From: Richelia sp. SL_2_1
GTDB taxonomy: Bacteria > Cyanobacteriota > Cyanobacteriia > Cyanobacteriales > Nostocaceae
Reading direction: 5' to 3'
Assembly: GCA_012033205.1 (NCBI GenBank)
Contig: JAAUSO010000022.1
Coordinates: 1 to 58,995, forward strand
Length of the DNA: 58,995 nt
Shown: piece by piece, positions 9,899-20,555 of the stretch
Layout of the letters: each line of letters opens with the position of its first letter
How positions within the stretch are numbered: position 1 is the stretch's first letter
Translations under genes and position numbers: made by a program
The notes under the pieces: model-generated
The model's input: the letters and a program-made list of their open reading frames with translations, nothing else
What the model was told of the DNA's origin: nothing
The model's database searches: none

Positions 9899-11296
9899 AT
9901 GGAAGATATACAGAATAAGGTGTTTAGTGACTTTGAACCACCATGCACTACTGATGGAAGTCATCTGGGGGTAATGCATCATGTAAAAGAGACTCAAAAG
10001 CATTACGATATGAAGTTTGAACAAGAATTACTCAAAGTTAATCAAAGGCTCAAATCTAGTAAAACTAAAGTTAGTTTGCAAGCTAAGAAAGGAGGTATAC
10101 AGCTTAGAGCTACACTTCCACTCAAACCAGATGATACTCATAAACAGGGTAGAGATAAAAAGCAATACACAATAAGTTTTGGTATACCAGCTAGCTTTGA
10201 CGGCTTGAAAACTGCTGAAGAGGAAGCATACGAGTTGGGAAAATTAATTGCTCGTCGAACTTTTGTTTGGACTGATAAATATTTAGGACAGCAAGCTAGA
10301 AAAAATAATAATATTACTTTTGACGAGTTTTACGGACAATTTGAGAAAAGATACTTTGAAACAAGAAAACGAACCATAAAAAGCGAAAATACCTTTAATA
10401 CTCAACTTAGGAACTTAAGGTATTATTTTGGCGGGAAAGAAGTTATAACAATCTCTAACTTGAGAGAAAAAATCAAAGTAGTAGACTCTTCTGTCAATAG
10501 AATGTCTGCCATAGCTTTAGCTAGTATTGTATGTAAAATGCTCAATATTGAAGCTAATTTCTCCGATTTAAAAATATCTTACAAGCCAAAGAAAAGGAAT
10601 ATCCCGAACGATAAACAGATATCAAGTTCTATCTCATTATTTAAACATCATTATCTGAACATTTCTAAAATGAGTCCTAGCTATAGAGACAATTGGAGAA
10701 TATATCAAACAATATATGCTTTATTAGCAATATATGGACTGCGCCCTAGAGAAGTAATTAATAATCCAGATTTAAGTTGGTTAATTTCATCTGAAAATAA
10801 GCATAATACTTTTAAAGTTCATGAATCAAATAAAACTGGATACAGAGAAGTTTTTCCGTTTGTGCCTGAGTGGATTAAACTTTTTGATTTAAAAAATAAA
10901 GAAAATATTGACAAACTTCGAGTTTTTTCGACTTCCTGGAAAACAGCTAATCAATTAAAAGATAGAGTCGCGACAATAGCTAATAACTTCAGATACGCTA
11001 AAGTGACCTTTACACCATATGACTTGAGACACGCTTGTGCAATTAGAGCGCACTTACAAGGAGTTCCCATAAAGGCTGCTGCTAATAATTTAGGTCATAG
11101 CATACAAATGCATACTAATGTTTATCAGCAATGGTTTAGTTTGGAAAATACACGTAAAGCTTTTGAGCAAACCTTTGAAGAGGTTAACGAAATAGATGCT
11201 TTAAAAGACGAAAATACTCTGCTTAAAAAACGTATAGCTGAATTAGAGAATACACTTGCTAGATATAGTTTGCAGGGTTTGCAAAAAATTCAATAA
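9899..11296 (+). CDS. XisA/XisC-family tyrosine recombinase of the nifB element
   Basis: A 465-aa protein whose N-terminus (FEPPCTTDGS, LLKVNQRLKSSKTKVS, LKTAEEEAYELGKLIARR) closely matches the nifD-element excisase XisA of Anabaena. The C-terminal catalytic domain shows the family residues: Arg in YGLRPREV, HxxR in DLRHACAIR, His in LGHSIQMH and the nucleophile Tyr in TNVYQQWF. A Leu/Glu coiled coil (LKDENTLLKKRIAELENTL) closes the protein. It faces the same way as nifB. A close paralogue lies at 32699-34087 in element B. Role: site-specific excision across the TATGCAAG cores. Confidence 0.93.
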   Translation: MEDIQNKVFSDFEPPCTTDGSHLGVMHHVKETQKHYDMKFEQELLKVNQRLKSSKTKVSLQAKKGGIQLRATLPLKPDDTHKQGRDKKQYTISFGIPASFDGLKTAEEEAYELGKLIARRTFVWTDKYLGQQARKNNNITFDEFYGQFEKRYFETRKRTIKSENTFNTQLRNLRYYFGGKEVITISNLREKIKVVDSSVNRMSAIALASIVCKMLNIEANFSDLKISYKPKKRNIPNDKQISSSISLFKHHYLNISKMSPSYRDNWRIYQTIYALLAIYGLRPREVINNPDLSWLISSENKHNTFKVHESNKTGYREVFPFVPEWIKLFDLKNKENIDKLRVFSTSWKTANQLKDRVATIANNFRYAKVTFTPYDLRHACAIRAHLQGVPIKAAANNLGHSIQMHTNVYQQWFSLENTRKAFEQTFEEVNEIDALKDENTLLKKRIAELENTLARYSLQGLQKIQ

Positions 11297-11658
11297 GATG
11301 ATTTTAGCAGTTAAATTAGTGGACAAATGCTGTCTTTTTAAATTAATGCTCGCTTTGTTAATAACTGCTGAGAGACGTTATATATAACGTCTCTACAAAC
11401 CGGATAAATGAATACAGTTAACGACTAGCTTATTGCTGATTTATATTTTGATGATTTTTGTAATTTTGCGTACATTTTTTCTTACAAAATATATGTTTAG
11501 CAAACTATTAGTAAACGTATTCTTCAAGCTAATTGAGTCATTTGGCAATATTTATAGGATTACAAAGACTCATTTTAAGTAAACTTTTAGAGAACTAAAT
11601 TAATTGATGAAAGCGAAAAAACCGACCTATAAATATTGAAATAAGAATGTCTATTTAT
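11297..11658. other. Non-coding right arm of the nifB element
   Basis: No gene. Holds a short palindromic stretch GAGACGTTATATATAACGTCTC near 11373 (a truncated reading: GAGACGTTATA mirrored by TATAACGTCTC), which may terminate the recombinase transcript, and the 13-bp inverted repeat CAATATTTATAGG / CCTATAAATATTG at 11546-11558 and 11626-11638, ending 20 bp before the right core. Confidence 0.6.
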
Positions 11659-12921
11659 TATGCAAGGATGCACGTTGCCGTTGCTCCTGCTTGCAACATT
11701 CAATGCAACTACTGTAACCGCAAATACGATTGTGCTAACGAAAGTCGTCCCGGAGTAGTTAGCGAATTACTCACACCAGAGGAAGCTGCTCAAAAAGTTC
11801 TCATAGTTGCAGGTAAAATTCCTCAGATGACAGTGTTGGGAATTGCAGGTCCTGGTGACCCCTTAGCTAACCCAGAGAAGACTTTCCGTACCTTTGAATT
11901 GATTAATTCCCAAGCACCAGACATTAAACTTTGCTTGTCAACCAACGGTTTGATGCTACCGGATTATGTAGACCGGATTAAGGAATTAAATGTTGACCAT
12001 GTAACTATTACAATTAACATGGTTGACCCAGAAATCGGAGCTAAAATTTATCCTTGGGTTCATTATAAGCGCAAGCGCTACAGAGGAATTGAAGCATCAA
12101 AAATTCTCCATGAAAGACAGATGGAAGGTTTAGAAATGCTGCGAGAAGCAGATATTCTGTGCAAAGTTAACTCTGTGTTGATTCCCGGAATTAATGACCA
12201 TCACCTTCCAGAGGTAAATAAAGCCATCCGCGAACGAGGTGCATTTATTCACAATATTATGCCCTTGATTAGCGCCCCAGAACACGGTACTCACTTTGGA
12301 TTAAACGGACAACGCGGCCCCACTTCCAAAGAATTGAAAGAAGTACAAGACAAATGTTCTGGTAACATGAAAATGATGCGTCATTGCCGTCAATGTCGTG
12401 CAGATGCAGTAGGATTATTAGGAGAAGACCGTTCTCAAGAATTTACTAAAGATAAATTCATGGAAATGGCTCCGGAATACAATTTAGAACAGCGTCAAGA
12501 AGTTCATAAAGGCATTGAAAAAGCTCAAGAAGAACTCGAAGCAGCTAAACAAGAACTTGAGGTCTTCGATTTAGAACTAACCGGCGAAAAAATGCTTTTA
12601 GCAGTAGCAACCAAAGGTGGTGGTTTAGTTAATCAACACTTTGGACACGCTAAAGAATTTCAAATTTATGAAGTAGATGGTAGAAAAGTTGAATTTATCG
12701 GACATCGTAAAGTAGACCATTTCTGCCAAGGCGGATACGGTGAAGAAGCAACTTTAGAAAATATTATCAAAGCACTTTCTGATTGCCAAGCAGTATTGGT
12801 TTCTAAAATTGGAGACTGTCCTAAAGAAGAACTGCACAAAGCAGGAATACAAACTGTCGAAGCTTACGACATAATTGATAAAGTTGCTTTAGAGTTTTAC
12901 AAGCAAGCAATTAGTCAATAG
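11659..12921 (+). CDS. nifB: nifB, 3' part (radical-SAM core and NifX-like domain)
   Basis: Carries the catalytic part of NifB, which makes the NifB-co precursor of FeMo-cofactor. Right after the junction comes [20 protein letters not shown] with the radical-SAM CxxxCxxC motif, followed by [15 protein letters not shown] and [16 protein letters not shown]. The [10 protein letters not shown] motif near the middle binds another cluster. After a helical linker, the C-terminal about 120 residues ([20 protein letters not shown] on) form the NifX/NafY-like dinitrogenase-cofactor domain. An ATG at 11647 would give an open frame in the unexcised state but lacks the N-terminus. Heads the nifB-fdxN-nifS-nifU-nifH cluster. 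Confidence 0.95.
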   Translation, partial: YARMHVAVAPACNIQCNYCNRKYDCANESRPGVVSELLTPEEAAQKVLIVAGKIPQMTVLGIAGPGDPLANPEKTFRTFELINSQAPDIKLCLSTNGLMLPDYVDRIKELNVDHVTITINMVDPEIGAKIYPWVHYKRKRYRGIEASKILHERQMEGLEMLREADILCKVNSVLIPGINDHHLPEVNKAIRERGAFIHNIMPLISAPEHGTHFGLNGQRGPTSKELKEVQDKCSGNMKMMRHCRQCRADAVGLLGEDRSQEFTKDKFMEMAPEYNLEQRQEVHKGIEKAQEELEAAKQELEVFDLELTGEKMLLAVATKGGGLVNQHFGHAKEFQIYEVDGRKVEFIGHRKVDHFCQGGYGEEATLENIIKALSDCQAVLVSKIGDCPKEELHKAGIQTVEAYDIIDKVALEFYKQAISQ

Positions 12922-13065
12922 AGATTTTAGATTTTGGATAAAGCAATTTATATTGATTCTTGATCAAAAACAGATGGTTAGTAGTGGGAGCAAGATCATA
13001 TTTCTAAGGAGCAAGATGCTCCCACTGTACAAATCAAATAGAAAGAATATAAATTAATCTAATAA

Positions 13066-13095
13066 TCTAAAATCCAAAATCCAAAATCTAAAATC
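13066..13095. repeat. STRR array (CTAAAATC / CCAAAATC)
   Basis: Four heptamer-like units in tandem in the 231-bp nifB-fdxN gap. Upstream, at about 12982-13020, GGAGCAAGAT and its mirrored GCTCCCACT stretch form a loose inverted repeat. Confidence 0.7.
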
Positions 13096-13152
13096 ATTCC
13101 ATTACCCATTGCCATTACCTCAAACAAAGAACATAAATATAAGGTAGAAAAA

Positions 13153-13503
13153 ATGGCTTACAAGATTACTAACAACTGTATATCCTGCGATTTGTGTAAA
13201 ACTGTCTGTCCCACTAACGCTATTAAAATAGTTGATGACCGTCCTTGGATAGACCCCGAACTGTGTAAAAATTGCGTTGATAGTATTTACTCAGTACCCC
13301 AATGTAAAGCAGGTTGTCCTACATTCGACGGCTGTATCAAAGTAACATCTGATTATTGGGAAAACTGGTTTAATACTTACAAAAATCTCAGAACACAAGT
13401 CACTAATAAAACAAATAAAACAGACTACTGGGAAAACTGGTTTAACACTTATTCCCAAAAATATGCCCAGCAATTACAACAAAATTCACGTCAAGCAGCA
13501 TAA
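13153..13503 (+). CDS. fdxN: FdxN, 2[4Fe-4S] ferredoxin of the nif cluster
   Basis: A 116-aa bacterial-type ferredoxin. The first cluster motif is CISCDLCKTVCP near residue 10; the second is irregular, CKNCVDS...PQCKAGCPTFDGC, as in other nif-linked FdxN. The C-terminal third contains a duplicated segment, DYWENWFNTY at about residues 71-80 and again at 95-104, which I recall also in Anabaena FdxN. It probably donates electrons for NifB or nitrogenase assembly. In Anabaena this gene is itself interrupted by an element; here it is intact. AAGGTAG precedes the ATG. Confidence 0.95.
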   Translation: MAYKITNNCISCDLCKTVCPTNAIKIVDDRPWIDPELCKNCVDSIYSVPQCKAGCPTFDGCIKVTSDYWENWFNTYKNLRTQVTNKTNKTDYWENWFNTYSQKYAQQLQQNSRQAA

Positions 13504-13509
13504 GAAGTA

Positions 13510-13668
13510 GTGAGGAGTGAGGAGTGAGGAGTGAGGAGTGAGGAGTTAAGAATTAAAAGTTAGTACCACCGGAGTGAGGAGTTAATCAGAATTATCTATT
13601 CCCTACTCCCTACTCCCTCCGAACCCTACTCCCTCCGAACCCTATTCCCTCCGAACCCTATTCCCTAT
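13510..13668. repeat. Two opposed STRR arrays between fdxN and nifS
   Basis: GAGGAGT units run in tandem at 13510-13547, and the complementary-type CCCTACT / CCCTCCGAA units run at about 13598-13668. The two arrays could pair in a transcript and form a large stem, which may tune the fdxN/nifS ratio. No gene in the gap. Confidence 0.8.
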
Positions 13669-13729
13669 TAAAAACATCGTAAAAGAAAAACCATTAATTC
13701 TGAAGTATTCAACAGAGAAATTAAAAGCA

Positions 13730-14938
13730 ATGCAAAAAGATTGTATTTACTTAGATAATAATGCTACTACCAAGGTTGATCCGGAAGTTATAGAGGCAAT
13801 GTTGCCTTACCTAAGCGACCATTATGGCAATCCTTCTAGTATGCATACTTTCGGCGGACAAGTCGGTAGAGCAGTAAAGCAAGCTAGAGAAAGTGTTGCA
13901 GCCCTTCTTGGTGCCGAACCTTCAGAAATTGTGTTTAATAGTGGTGGTACAGAAGGAGATAATGCTGCTATTCGAGCTGCACTTCAAGCACAACCTGAAA
14001 AGAAACACATTATTACTACCCAGGTAGAACATCCAGCGGTACTCAATCTTTGTAAACAACTACAAAAACAAGGTTATAGAGTTACTTATCTTTCGGTAAA
14101 TCGCCAGGGACAGTTGGATTTAGAGGAATTAGAAGCCGCACTCACTCACGAAACCGCTTTGGTAAGTGTAATGTACGCTAATAACGAAACTGGGGTGATA
14201 TTCCCGGTAGAGGAAGTTGGTAAGCTAGCGAAGAAATATGACGCACTTTTTCATGTCGATGGAGTCCAAGCTGTAGGGAAAATCCCCGTTAACATGAAAA
14301 ACAGCACCATCGATATGTTAGCTCTCTCTGGTCACAAAATTCATGCTCCCAAAGGAATTGGTGCATTATACGTGCGACGTGGAGTTAGATTCCGTCCTTT
14401 GATAATTGGTGGAGGACAAGAACGTGGAAGACGTGCCGGAACCGAAAATGTACCGGGAATTGTAGCTCTGGGTAAAGCTGCTGAATTAGAACTGCTACAT
14501 TTAAAATCGGCAGGTGAAAAACAAAAAACTTTACGCGATCGCCTAGAAAAAGCTATAATAGAAACGATAGGGGAATGTGAAATCAATGGTGGCGGAACGC
14601 AGAGATTACCAAACACTACAAATATTGGTTTCAAATATATCGAAGGCGAAGCAATTTTACTATTACTCAATCAACACGGAATTTGTGCATCCAGCGGTTC
14701 CGCTTGTAGTTCCGGTTCTTTAGAACCTTCCCACATTTTGCGGTCAATGGGAATACCCTACACTATTTTACACGGTTCCATTCGCTTTAGTCTTTCTCGT
14801 TACAATACAGATGCCGATATTGATGCGGTTTTAGCGGTACTACCAGGAATTGTCAGCCGTTTACGCGAGCTTTCACCTTTCAAAAACGATGATGCAGCTT
14901 GGCTCAAAAACCAAGAACAAGCATTGGCTCAACATTAA
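13730..14938 (+). CDS. nifS: NifS cysteine desulfurase
   Basis: A 402-aa PLP enzyme that takes sulfur from cysteine and passes it to NifU for Fe-S cluster assembly. Opens with IYLDNNATTKVDPEVIEAM; NETGVIFPVEE and HVDGVQAVGK are PLP-site motifs; the Schiff-base Lys is in SGHKIHAPKG; the persulfide-forming Cys lies in the loop SSGSACSSGSLEPSH. Length is normal for class I NifS. Ends with a C-terminal extension of about 10 residues. It is the third gene of the cluster, separated from fdxN and nifU by STRR arrays only. Confidence 0.97.
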   Translation: MQKDCIYLDNNATTKVDPEVIEAMLPYLSDHYGNPSSMHTFGGQVGRAVKQARESVAALLGAEPSEIVFNSGGTEGDNAAIRAALQAQPEKKHIITTQVEHPAVLNLCKQLQKQGYRVTYLSVNRQGQLDLEELEAALTHETALVSVMYANNETGVIFPVEEVGKLAKKYDALFHVDGVQAVGKIPVNMKNSTIDMLALSGHKIHAPKGIGALYVRRGVRFRPLIIGGGQERGRRAGTENVPGIVALGKAAELELLHLKSAGEKQKTLRDRLEKAIIETIGECEINGGGTQRLPNTTNIGFKYIEGEAILLLLNQHGICASSGSACSSGSLEPSHILRSMGIPYTILHGSIRFSLSRYNTDADIDAVLAVLPGIVSRLRELSPFKNDDAAWLKNQEQALAQH

Positions 14939-14939
14939 G

Positions 14940-15061
14940 AGTTAGGAGTTAGGAGTTAGGAGTTAGGAATTAGGAGTTAAATTTATTTCCTGGTAGTCTG
15001 ACAAGTCAACAAAACCTGAGTATTTAGTATTTTTCCCACTACTCCCTACTCCCTACTCCCT
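14940..15061. repeat. Opposed STRR arrays between nifS and nifU
   Basis: GTTAGGA units at 14940-14980 and CCCTACT units at about 15040-15061 again lie in opposite sense, the same arrangement as in the fdxN-nifS gap. Nothing else is seen in this 189-bp gap. Confidence 0.8.
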
Positions 15062-15127
15062 AGCATAACTATTTATTATTCATAATTTACTATTCATCAC
15101 TCACTACTCATCACAATTATCAAGGCT

Positions 15128-16024
15128 ATGTGGGACTACACCGATAAAGTATTAGAATTCTTTTACAATCCAAAAAATCAGGGTGTTTTAGAAGATAAGG
15201 GCGAAACTGGAGTTAAAGTTGCTGTGGGAGAAGTCGGTAGTATCGCTTGCGGTGACGCTTTACGACTACACATCAAGGTACAAGAAGATACAAATAAAAT
15301 CCTTGATGCTCGTTTTCAAACTTTTGGTTGCACAAGTGCGATCGCATCTTCCGAAGCTCTGGTAGAATTAGTAAAGGGCAAGACAATAGACGAAGCGCTA
15401 AAAATTTCTAACAAAGAGATTGCCGAATACCTTGGGGGATTACCTCAAGAAAAGATGCACTGCTCTGTAATGGGTCAAGAAGCCTTAGAAGCAGCAATAT
15501 CTAATTATCGAGGTATTCCCCTTGCAGCCCATGATGACGATGACGAAGGAGCAATAATCTGTACCTGCTTTGGCATTACCGAACCTAAAATCCGCCGCAT
15601 TATTAAAGACAATAAGCTGACTACCGCAGAAGAAGTGACAAATTTTATTAAAGCTGGTGGCGGATGCGGTACTTGTTTAGCAACAATTGATGATATCATT
15701 ATCGAAAACCAAAGAAATTCTACTTTTACCCCTAAAGTAACATCCAATAACGGGAAAGACGGATCTGTTAGCGATAAACCGCTGACACCAGTGCAAAAAA
15801 TAGCACTTATACAAAAAATATTAGACGAAGAAATCAGACCCATTTTAATCGCCGATGGGGGAGATGTTGAACTTTACGATGTAGATGGCGATCGCATTAA
15901 AGTCATCCTTCAAGGTGCTTGCGGTTCTTGCTCTAGCAGTTTGGCAACTCTCAATAATGCCATCGAAGCTAAATTAAAAGAACGCATTTCTCATAACATT
16001 ACAGTTGAAGCAGTTAATAATTAG
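15128..16024 (+). CDS. nifU: NifU Fe-S cluster scaffold
   Basis: A 298-aa three-domain scaffold. Residues 1-125 are the IscU-like domain with scaffold cysteines in SIACGDALRL, FGCTSAIASSE and KMHCSVMG. Residues about 135-195 are the permanent [2Fe-2S] Bfd-like domain (IICTCFGITEP and GGGCGTC). Residues about 220-298 are the Nfu-like domain with GACGSCSSS. All cluster ligands are present and the length is normal. It receives sulfur from NifS and delivers clusters to NifH and NifB. GGCT precedes the ATG; nifH starts 270 bp downstream. Confidence 0.97.
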   Translation: MWDYTDKVLEFFYNPKNQGVLEDKGETGVKVAVGEVGSIACGDALRLHIKVQEDTNKILDARFQTFGCTSAIASSEALVELVKGKTIDEALKISNKEIAEYLGGLPQEKMHCSVMGQEALEAAISNYRGIPLAAHDDDDEGAIICTCFGITEPKIRRIIKDNKLTTAEEVTNFIKAGGGCGTCLATIDDIIIENQRNSTFTPKVTSNNGKDGSVSDKPLTPVQKIALIQKILDEEIRPILIADGGDVELYDVDGDRIKVILQGACGSCSSSLATLNNAIEAKLKERISHNITVEAVNN

Positions 16025-16140
16025 TCGATAGTGGTTAGTGGATAGTGGTTAGTGGTTAGTGGATAGTGGTTAGTAGCAAAATATCAACCAACCAACAACC
16101 AACAACCAACAACTATCAACCATCAACCAACAAACAAGAA
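16024..16140. repeat. Opposed STRR arrays between nifU and nifH
   Basis: GGATAGT/GGTTAGT units at about 16027-16075 are followed by CAACCAA/CAACTAT units to about 16140. As in the two upstream gaps the two arrays are roughly complementary and could pair. The rest of the gap to nifH (16141-16294) shows no gene; a reading through it is a shadow. Confidence 0.75.
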
Positions 16141-16282
16141 ACAAAAATGATTAACCCAACTCTAGCAGCATTTGCTGTAGAGCGTGCGCCACCTGCGACG
16201 TTCTATAAGCGAGTCACCCTCCTCACAGGAGTGACAACAACTAACAACAACCACTGCACCCACTCGATAAACCACTCAATAG

Positions 16283-17865
<1,583 letters not shown>

Positions 17866-18005
17866 TGTTGTAATTTGAATTCATCCTCATGTAAAGCCAT
17901 TAAATACTTTCGTTGAGATTGAGGAAGATGTTTTATTTTATTGAAGCGTTCGCAAGTGCGTACTAATATTTCACCAAGAGTTTCTACAGTAGACATACTT
18001 AAATG

Positions 18006-18046
18006 AAGCGCGAATTATCATTTATATTCTAGGATAGTTCGCGCTT
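18006..18046. repeat. 9-bp perfect hairpin in element A
   Basis: AAGCGCGAA at 18006-18014 pairs with TTCGCGCTT at 18038-18046. It lies just upstream of the small antiparallel ORF and could be a terminator for the ORF at 18083-18199, a promoter-region operator or an accessory recombination site. Confidence 0.5.
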
Positions 18047-18082
18047 ACAATTTGTTTCTTATTATTCAATTTTAACCATAAC

Positions 18083-18397
<315 letters not shown>

Positions 18398-18609
18398 TAA
18401 CTAAATGTTGACTAGAATTCATAGCTTGACAAACATAAATGTCAGTTGTATAACTAAATTGAAAGGTTAAATCAGTTGACTTAAAGTTTACTTAATATAT
18501 AAGTAAGTGGATAATATAAATTGATTTATATAATTGAATAACAAAAAACAGTGCTATATAAAGATATATATATGTACACTGTTCATGCATTTTACTTTTT
18601 TTTTATTTA

Positions 18610-19110
18610 TTAGTTAGTTAGTTTAGTAACTAAGTAAAGCACGTCAGAAATGAGTAAGGCTGCATTCTTTTCTGTGTAACCATCGTAATTTTCATCTATC
18701 TTGTTTGATAAAAGCTTGAGTACCTTGCTGAATTCATCGAGCGAATACTTTTTATTTGCTTGACGTTCTTTTTTCTCACGATTTTTAAGCATCCAGTATT
18801 CGTAGTCTCCTAGGCTCAACTTATGGCAGGTGTTCACAATATTTTCATACGTCAGATTTACATTCTTTCCTAGATACTCTTGTCTTATACGATTGTTGAC
18901 TTTGCGGATAGCATACCAATAGTTAGCGTTCGAGCGGGGATTGCACCTCAAACTTATATTGTGTAGCAAAATCGAGCCTTGCTGTTTGGGAATGAACTTA
19001 AAATGTATCTCGCGCTTGAGAAAATCATCCCATTCCGGGGAATCAACAGCGATAGGAGTCTCTCCGTAGTACAAAAGTTGTCGTTCCGTGAGTACTGGTA
19101 AACTTTTCAT
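18610..19110 (-). CDS. Possible DNA-binding protein of element B
   Basis: A 166-aa protein of unknown family. Residues about 45-95 (SILLHNISLRCNPRS, NYWYAIRKVNNRIRQEYLG, NLTYENI) resemble the short beta-rich YWYA.R...G.....YLGK domain that occurs in cyanobacterial plasmid and phage proteins and in arm-binding regions of integrases. The rest is helical and charged. It is the last minus-strand gene of the element and has palindrome 1 in its upstream gap. It might be the regulator that reads the six palindromes or an excision accessory factor; both are guesses. Confidence 0.5.
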   Translation of the reverse strand: MKSLPVLTERQLLYYGETPIAVDSPEWDDFLKREIHFKFIPKQQGSILLHNISLRCNPRSNANYWYAIRKVNNRIRQEYLGKNVNLTYENIVNTCHKLSLGDYEYWMLKNREKKERQANKKYSLDEFSKVLKLLSNKIDENYDGYTEKNAALLISDVLYLVTKLTN

Positions 19111-19436
19111 AAAAGGTAGGTAATAGGCAAGTAACTACAAAATGGCAGGTTGCTATTAAGAGGAAATTACATATCATAGAATGGTGCCTTTTTTCTTAGA
19201 AATATGTAAAATCTGACAAAATGACTATTTTTGCGATCGCACCTTCCTAGCGAAAACACTCCCAAGTCAAGCGACGTAATTTGAAGATTGAAAAACGCGG
19301 GTCAAAACCGAGTAAGTAAATAAATATTCTATAACCGCTAAAAAGAAGTGTAGTAGGTATAGAATATTTATTATATATACGAGAAATACGAGGTGATTAA
19401 ATCCAGTAAATATGGTGTCTCTAGTCTTTACCTTTT

Positions 19437-19468
19437 TTTGGTTAAACCAATAGTTAAACAAAAAGTTA
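19437..19468. promoter_or_regulatory. Element B palindrome 1
   Basis: TTTGGTTAAACCAATAGTTA and following AACA: a copy of the GGTTAAAC...GTTTAACC repeat found six times in element B. It lies in the 385-bp gap (19111-19495) in front of the gene at 18610-19110. The rest of the gap has one HIP1 site at 19233 and no convincing gene; the 64-codon reading at 19267-19461 is low-complexity. Confidence 0.7.
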
Positions 19469-19495
19469 GACTAAGAGAGACAATCGCTAAAAAGC

Positions 19496-19726
19496 CTATT
19501 CTTGCGTTCCCTTGCTACTTTGATATCTTGACTTGGCATTCTTAACGAGTAGATCAAGGTAGCGTTCTGCAAGCTGAATATAAACTCTACTGAGTAGTTC
19601 AGCTAACTTATCATCATAAGGAACATGACTAGCTAAACCAGTGTGTGGAGTAGCACTTGCGAACAGTATTTGAATATCTTCTTTAGTTAATTGGACAGTT
19701 AATCCGATAGTTCCATTGATTGCCAT
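19496..19726 (-). CDS. Unknown 76-aa protein of element B
   Basis: Start placed at MAINGTIGLTVQLTKEDIQ (19726), overlapping the end of the upstream gene in another frame, as is common in compact phage-like operons. The reading is open further up to 19816 but that part overlaps the neighbour heavily. Contains a helical C-terminus (KLAELLSRVYIQLAERYLDLL). No family recognised. Confidence 0.5.
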   Translation of the reverse strand: MAINGTIGLTVQLTKEDIQILFASATPHTGLASHVPYDDKLAELLSRVYIQLAERYLDLLVKNAKSRYQSSKGTQE

Positions 19727-20133
19727 AGTTCCTTTCCCATTAGTAATCTGTTCGGTTGTAAAAGTTGGATGCATTGCTTTACTGCGACTTCTAGCTCTCT
19801 CAATGGGATACCACATAGATCACGCTCTAAATGATTATCTATGTCCTCCCCACAAATCATTACATTCCCACACATTATCCCGCGCCTAGGAGTACAAACG
19901 GTTTTAGGCTTATCGCGGATTCTACCTGACTCATCTATGATGATTAAACATTTTGACTCAAAAAAACAATTCCTTACCACTTCTATATAAGTGTCATCTG
20001 GATGTTTGAACAAGTTTTGTTTAATCCAGTTGATATCAATGAATTTACTTGGTGTCTGGATAATTTGAGTTGAGTAGCCTATTGTTGCTACATACAGTTC
20101 TTCTTCAATCATAACTCGCTTATCTCCATACAT
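19699..20133 (-). CDS. Unknown protein, paralogue of the next gene
   Basis: A 144-aa protein with the pattern LYVATIGYSTQIIQTPSKFI...WIKQNL near the N-terminus and LRELEVAVKQCIQLLQPNRLLMGKELW at the C-terminus. The gene directly upstream (20109-20552) has the matching segments YIAVIDKQSRLIQTAKTAIN...WVCQRI and LEDIEVAVKHSMKILNPTNP..GMELW, so the pair is a tandem duplication. True start may be MIEEELYVATIG. Ends 5' genes overlap by about 25 bp. Function unknown. Confidence 0.6.
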   Translation of the reverse strand: MYGDKRVMIEEELYVATIGYSTQIIQTPSKFIDINWIKQNLFKHPDDTYIEVVRNCFFESKCLIIIDESGRIRDKPKTVCTPRRGIMCGNVMICGEDIDNHLERDLCGIPLRELEVAVKQCIQLLQPNRLLMGKELWQSMELSD

Positions 20134-20552
20134 TTATTGTCATCACTTGGTTTTATTTGTTCCCATAATTCCATACCTGATAATGGGTTTGTGGGATTCA
20201 GTATTTTCATAGAATGCTTAACAGCAACTTCAATATCTTCTAGCGATACCGCTGTTAAAAATGTTTTATTGCAATCAAGTGTAATTAATCCAGTGACTAG
20301 AGATTTACTTTGAATCCCATTCGTTAAGTCAAACTTACTTGTGTTGGTATTAGCATCAAACAATTCATCCTGATTATAAACGACACAAGAAACAAAGTTG
20401 CCAAAAAAATCAAGACACACTTTCATGTCAACATCATCTAGGTTTAAACCAATTCTTTGACATACCCATTCGTGATTAATTGCTGTTTTTGCAGTTTGAA
20501 TTAATCTTGATTGCTTGTCTATCACTGCTATATAACCATCATCTAATGCCAT
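20109..20552 (-). CDS. Unknown protein, paralogue of the previous gene
   Basis: 147 aa. Shares N-terminal (IAVIDKQSRLIQT) and C-terminal (EVAVKHSMKILNPTNPLSGMELWEQI) segments with the 144-aa product of 19699-20133, and the third gene at 20556-20993 has a loosely similar end (LNELHKLVECIRITAMSRFLL), suggesting a small family expanded in this element. Possibly beta-rich with a C-terminal helix pair. No function assigned. Confidence 0.6.
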   Translation of the reverse strand: MALDDGYIAVIDKQSRLIQTAKTAINHEWVCQRIGLNLDDVDMKVCLDFFGNFVSCVVYNQDELFDANTNTSKFDLTNGIQSKSLVTGLITLDCNKTFLTAVSLEDIEVAVKHSMKILNPTNPLSGMELWEQIKPSDDNKCMEISEL

Positions 20553-20555
20553 AAC

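Larger units (their letters stand above)
9784..11658 (+). mobile_element. nifB excision element (1875 bp, XisA-type)
   Basis: Bounded by direct repeats TATGCAAG at 9784-9791 and 11659-11666 (extendable to TATGCAAGRAT with one mismatch). Recombination between them leaves [11 protein letters not shown] in frame, the expected NifB sequence. The only gene is a tyrosine recombinase 107 bp from the left core. Inside the right end there is a perfect 13-bp inverted repeat (11546-11558 with 11626-11638), and a similar CAATATT motif lies near the left end; these may be recombinase arm sites. Excision in heterocysts is inferred from the gene restoration and from the recombinase family. Confidence 0.92.

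Noticed and set aside
11647-11658. nifB starting at the internal ATG 11647 as a complete gene
   Set aside because: The four codons before the core are element sequence; the real N-terminus with conserved [18 protein letters not shown] is at 9589-9791.
13360-13470. Duplicated DYWENWFNTY segment in fdxN as a strain-specific oddity
   Set aside because: I recall a similar duplication in FdxN of Anabaena, so it is a family trait.
13510-13668. Possible CRISPR array in the nif intergenic repeats
   Set aside because: Units are 7-9 bp in direct tandem without spacers; this is STRR repetition, not repeat-spacer structure. No CRISPR array was found anywhere in the window.
19267-19461. 64-codon hydrophobic ORF in element B
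   Set aside because: Low-complexity AT-rich reading that overlaps palindrome 1; no start signal.
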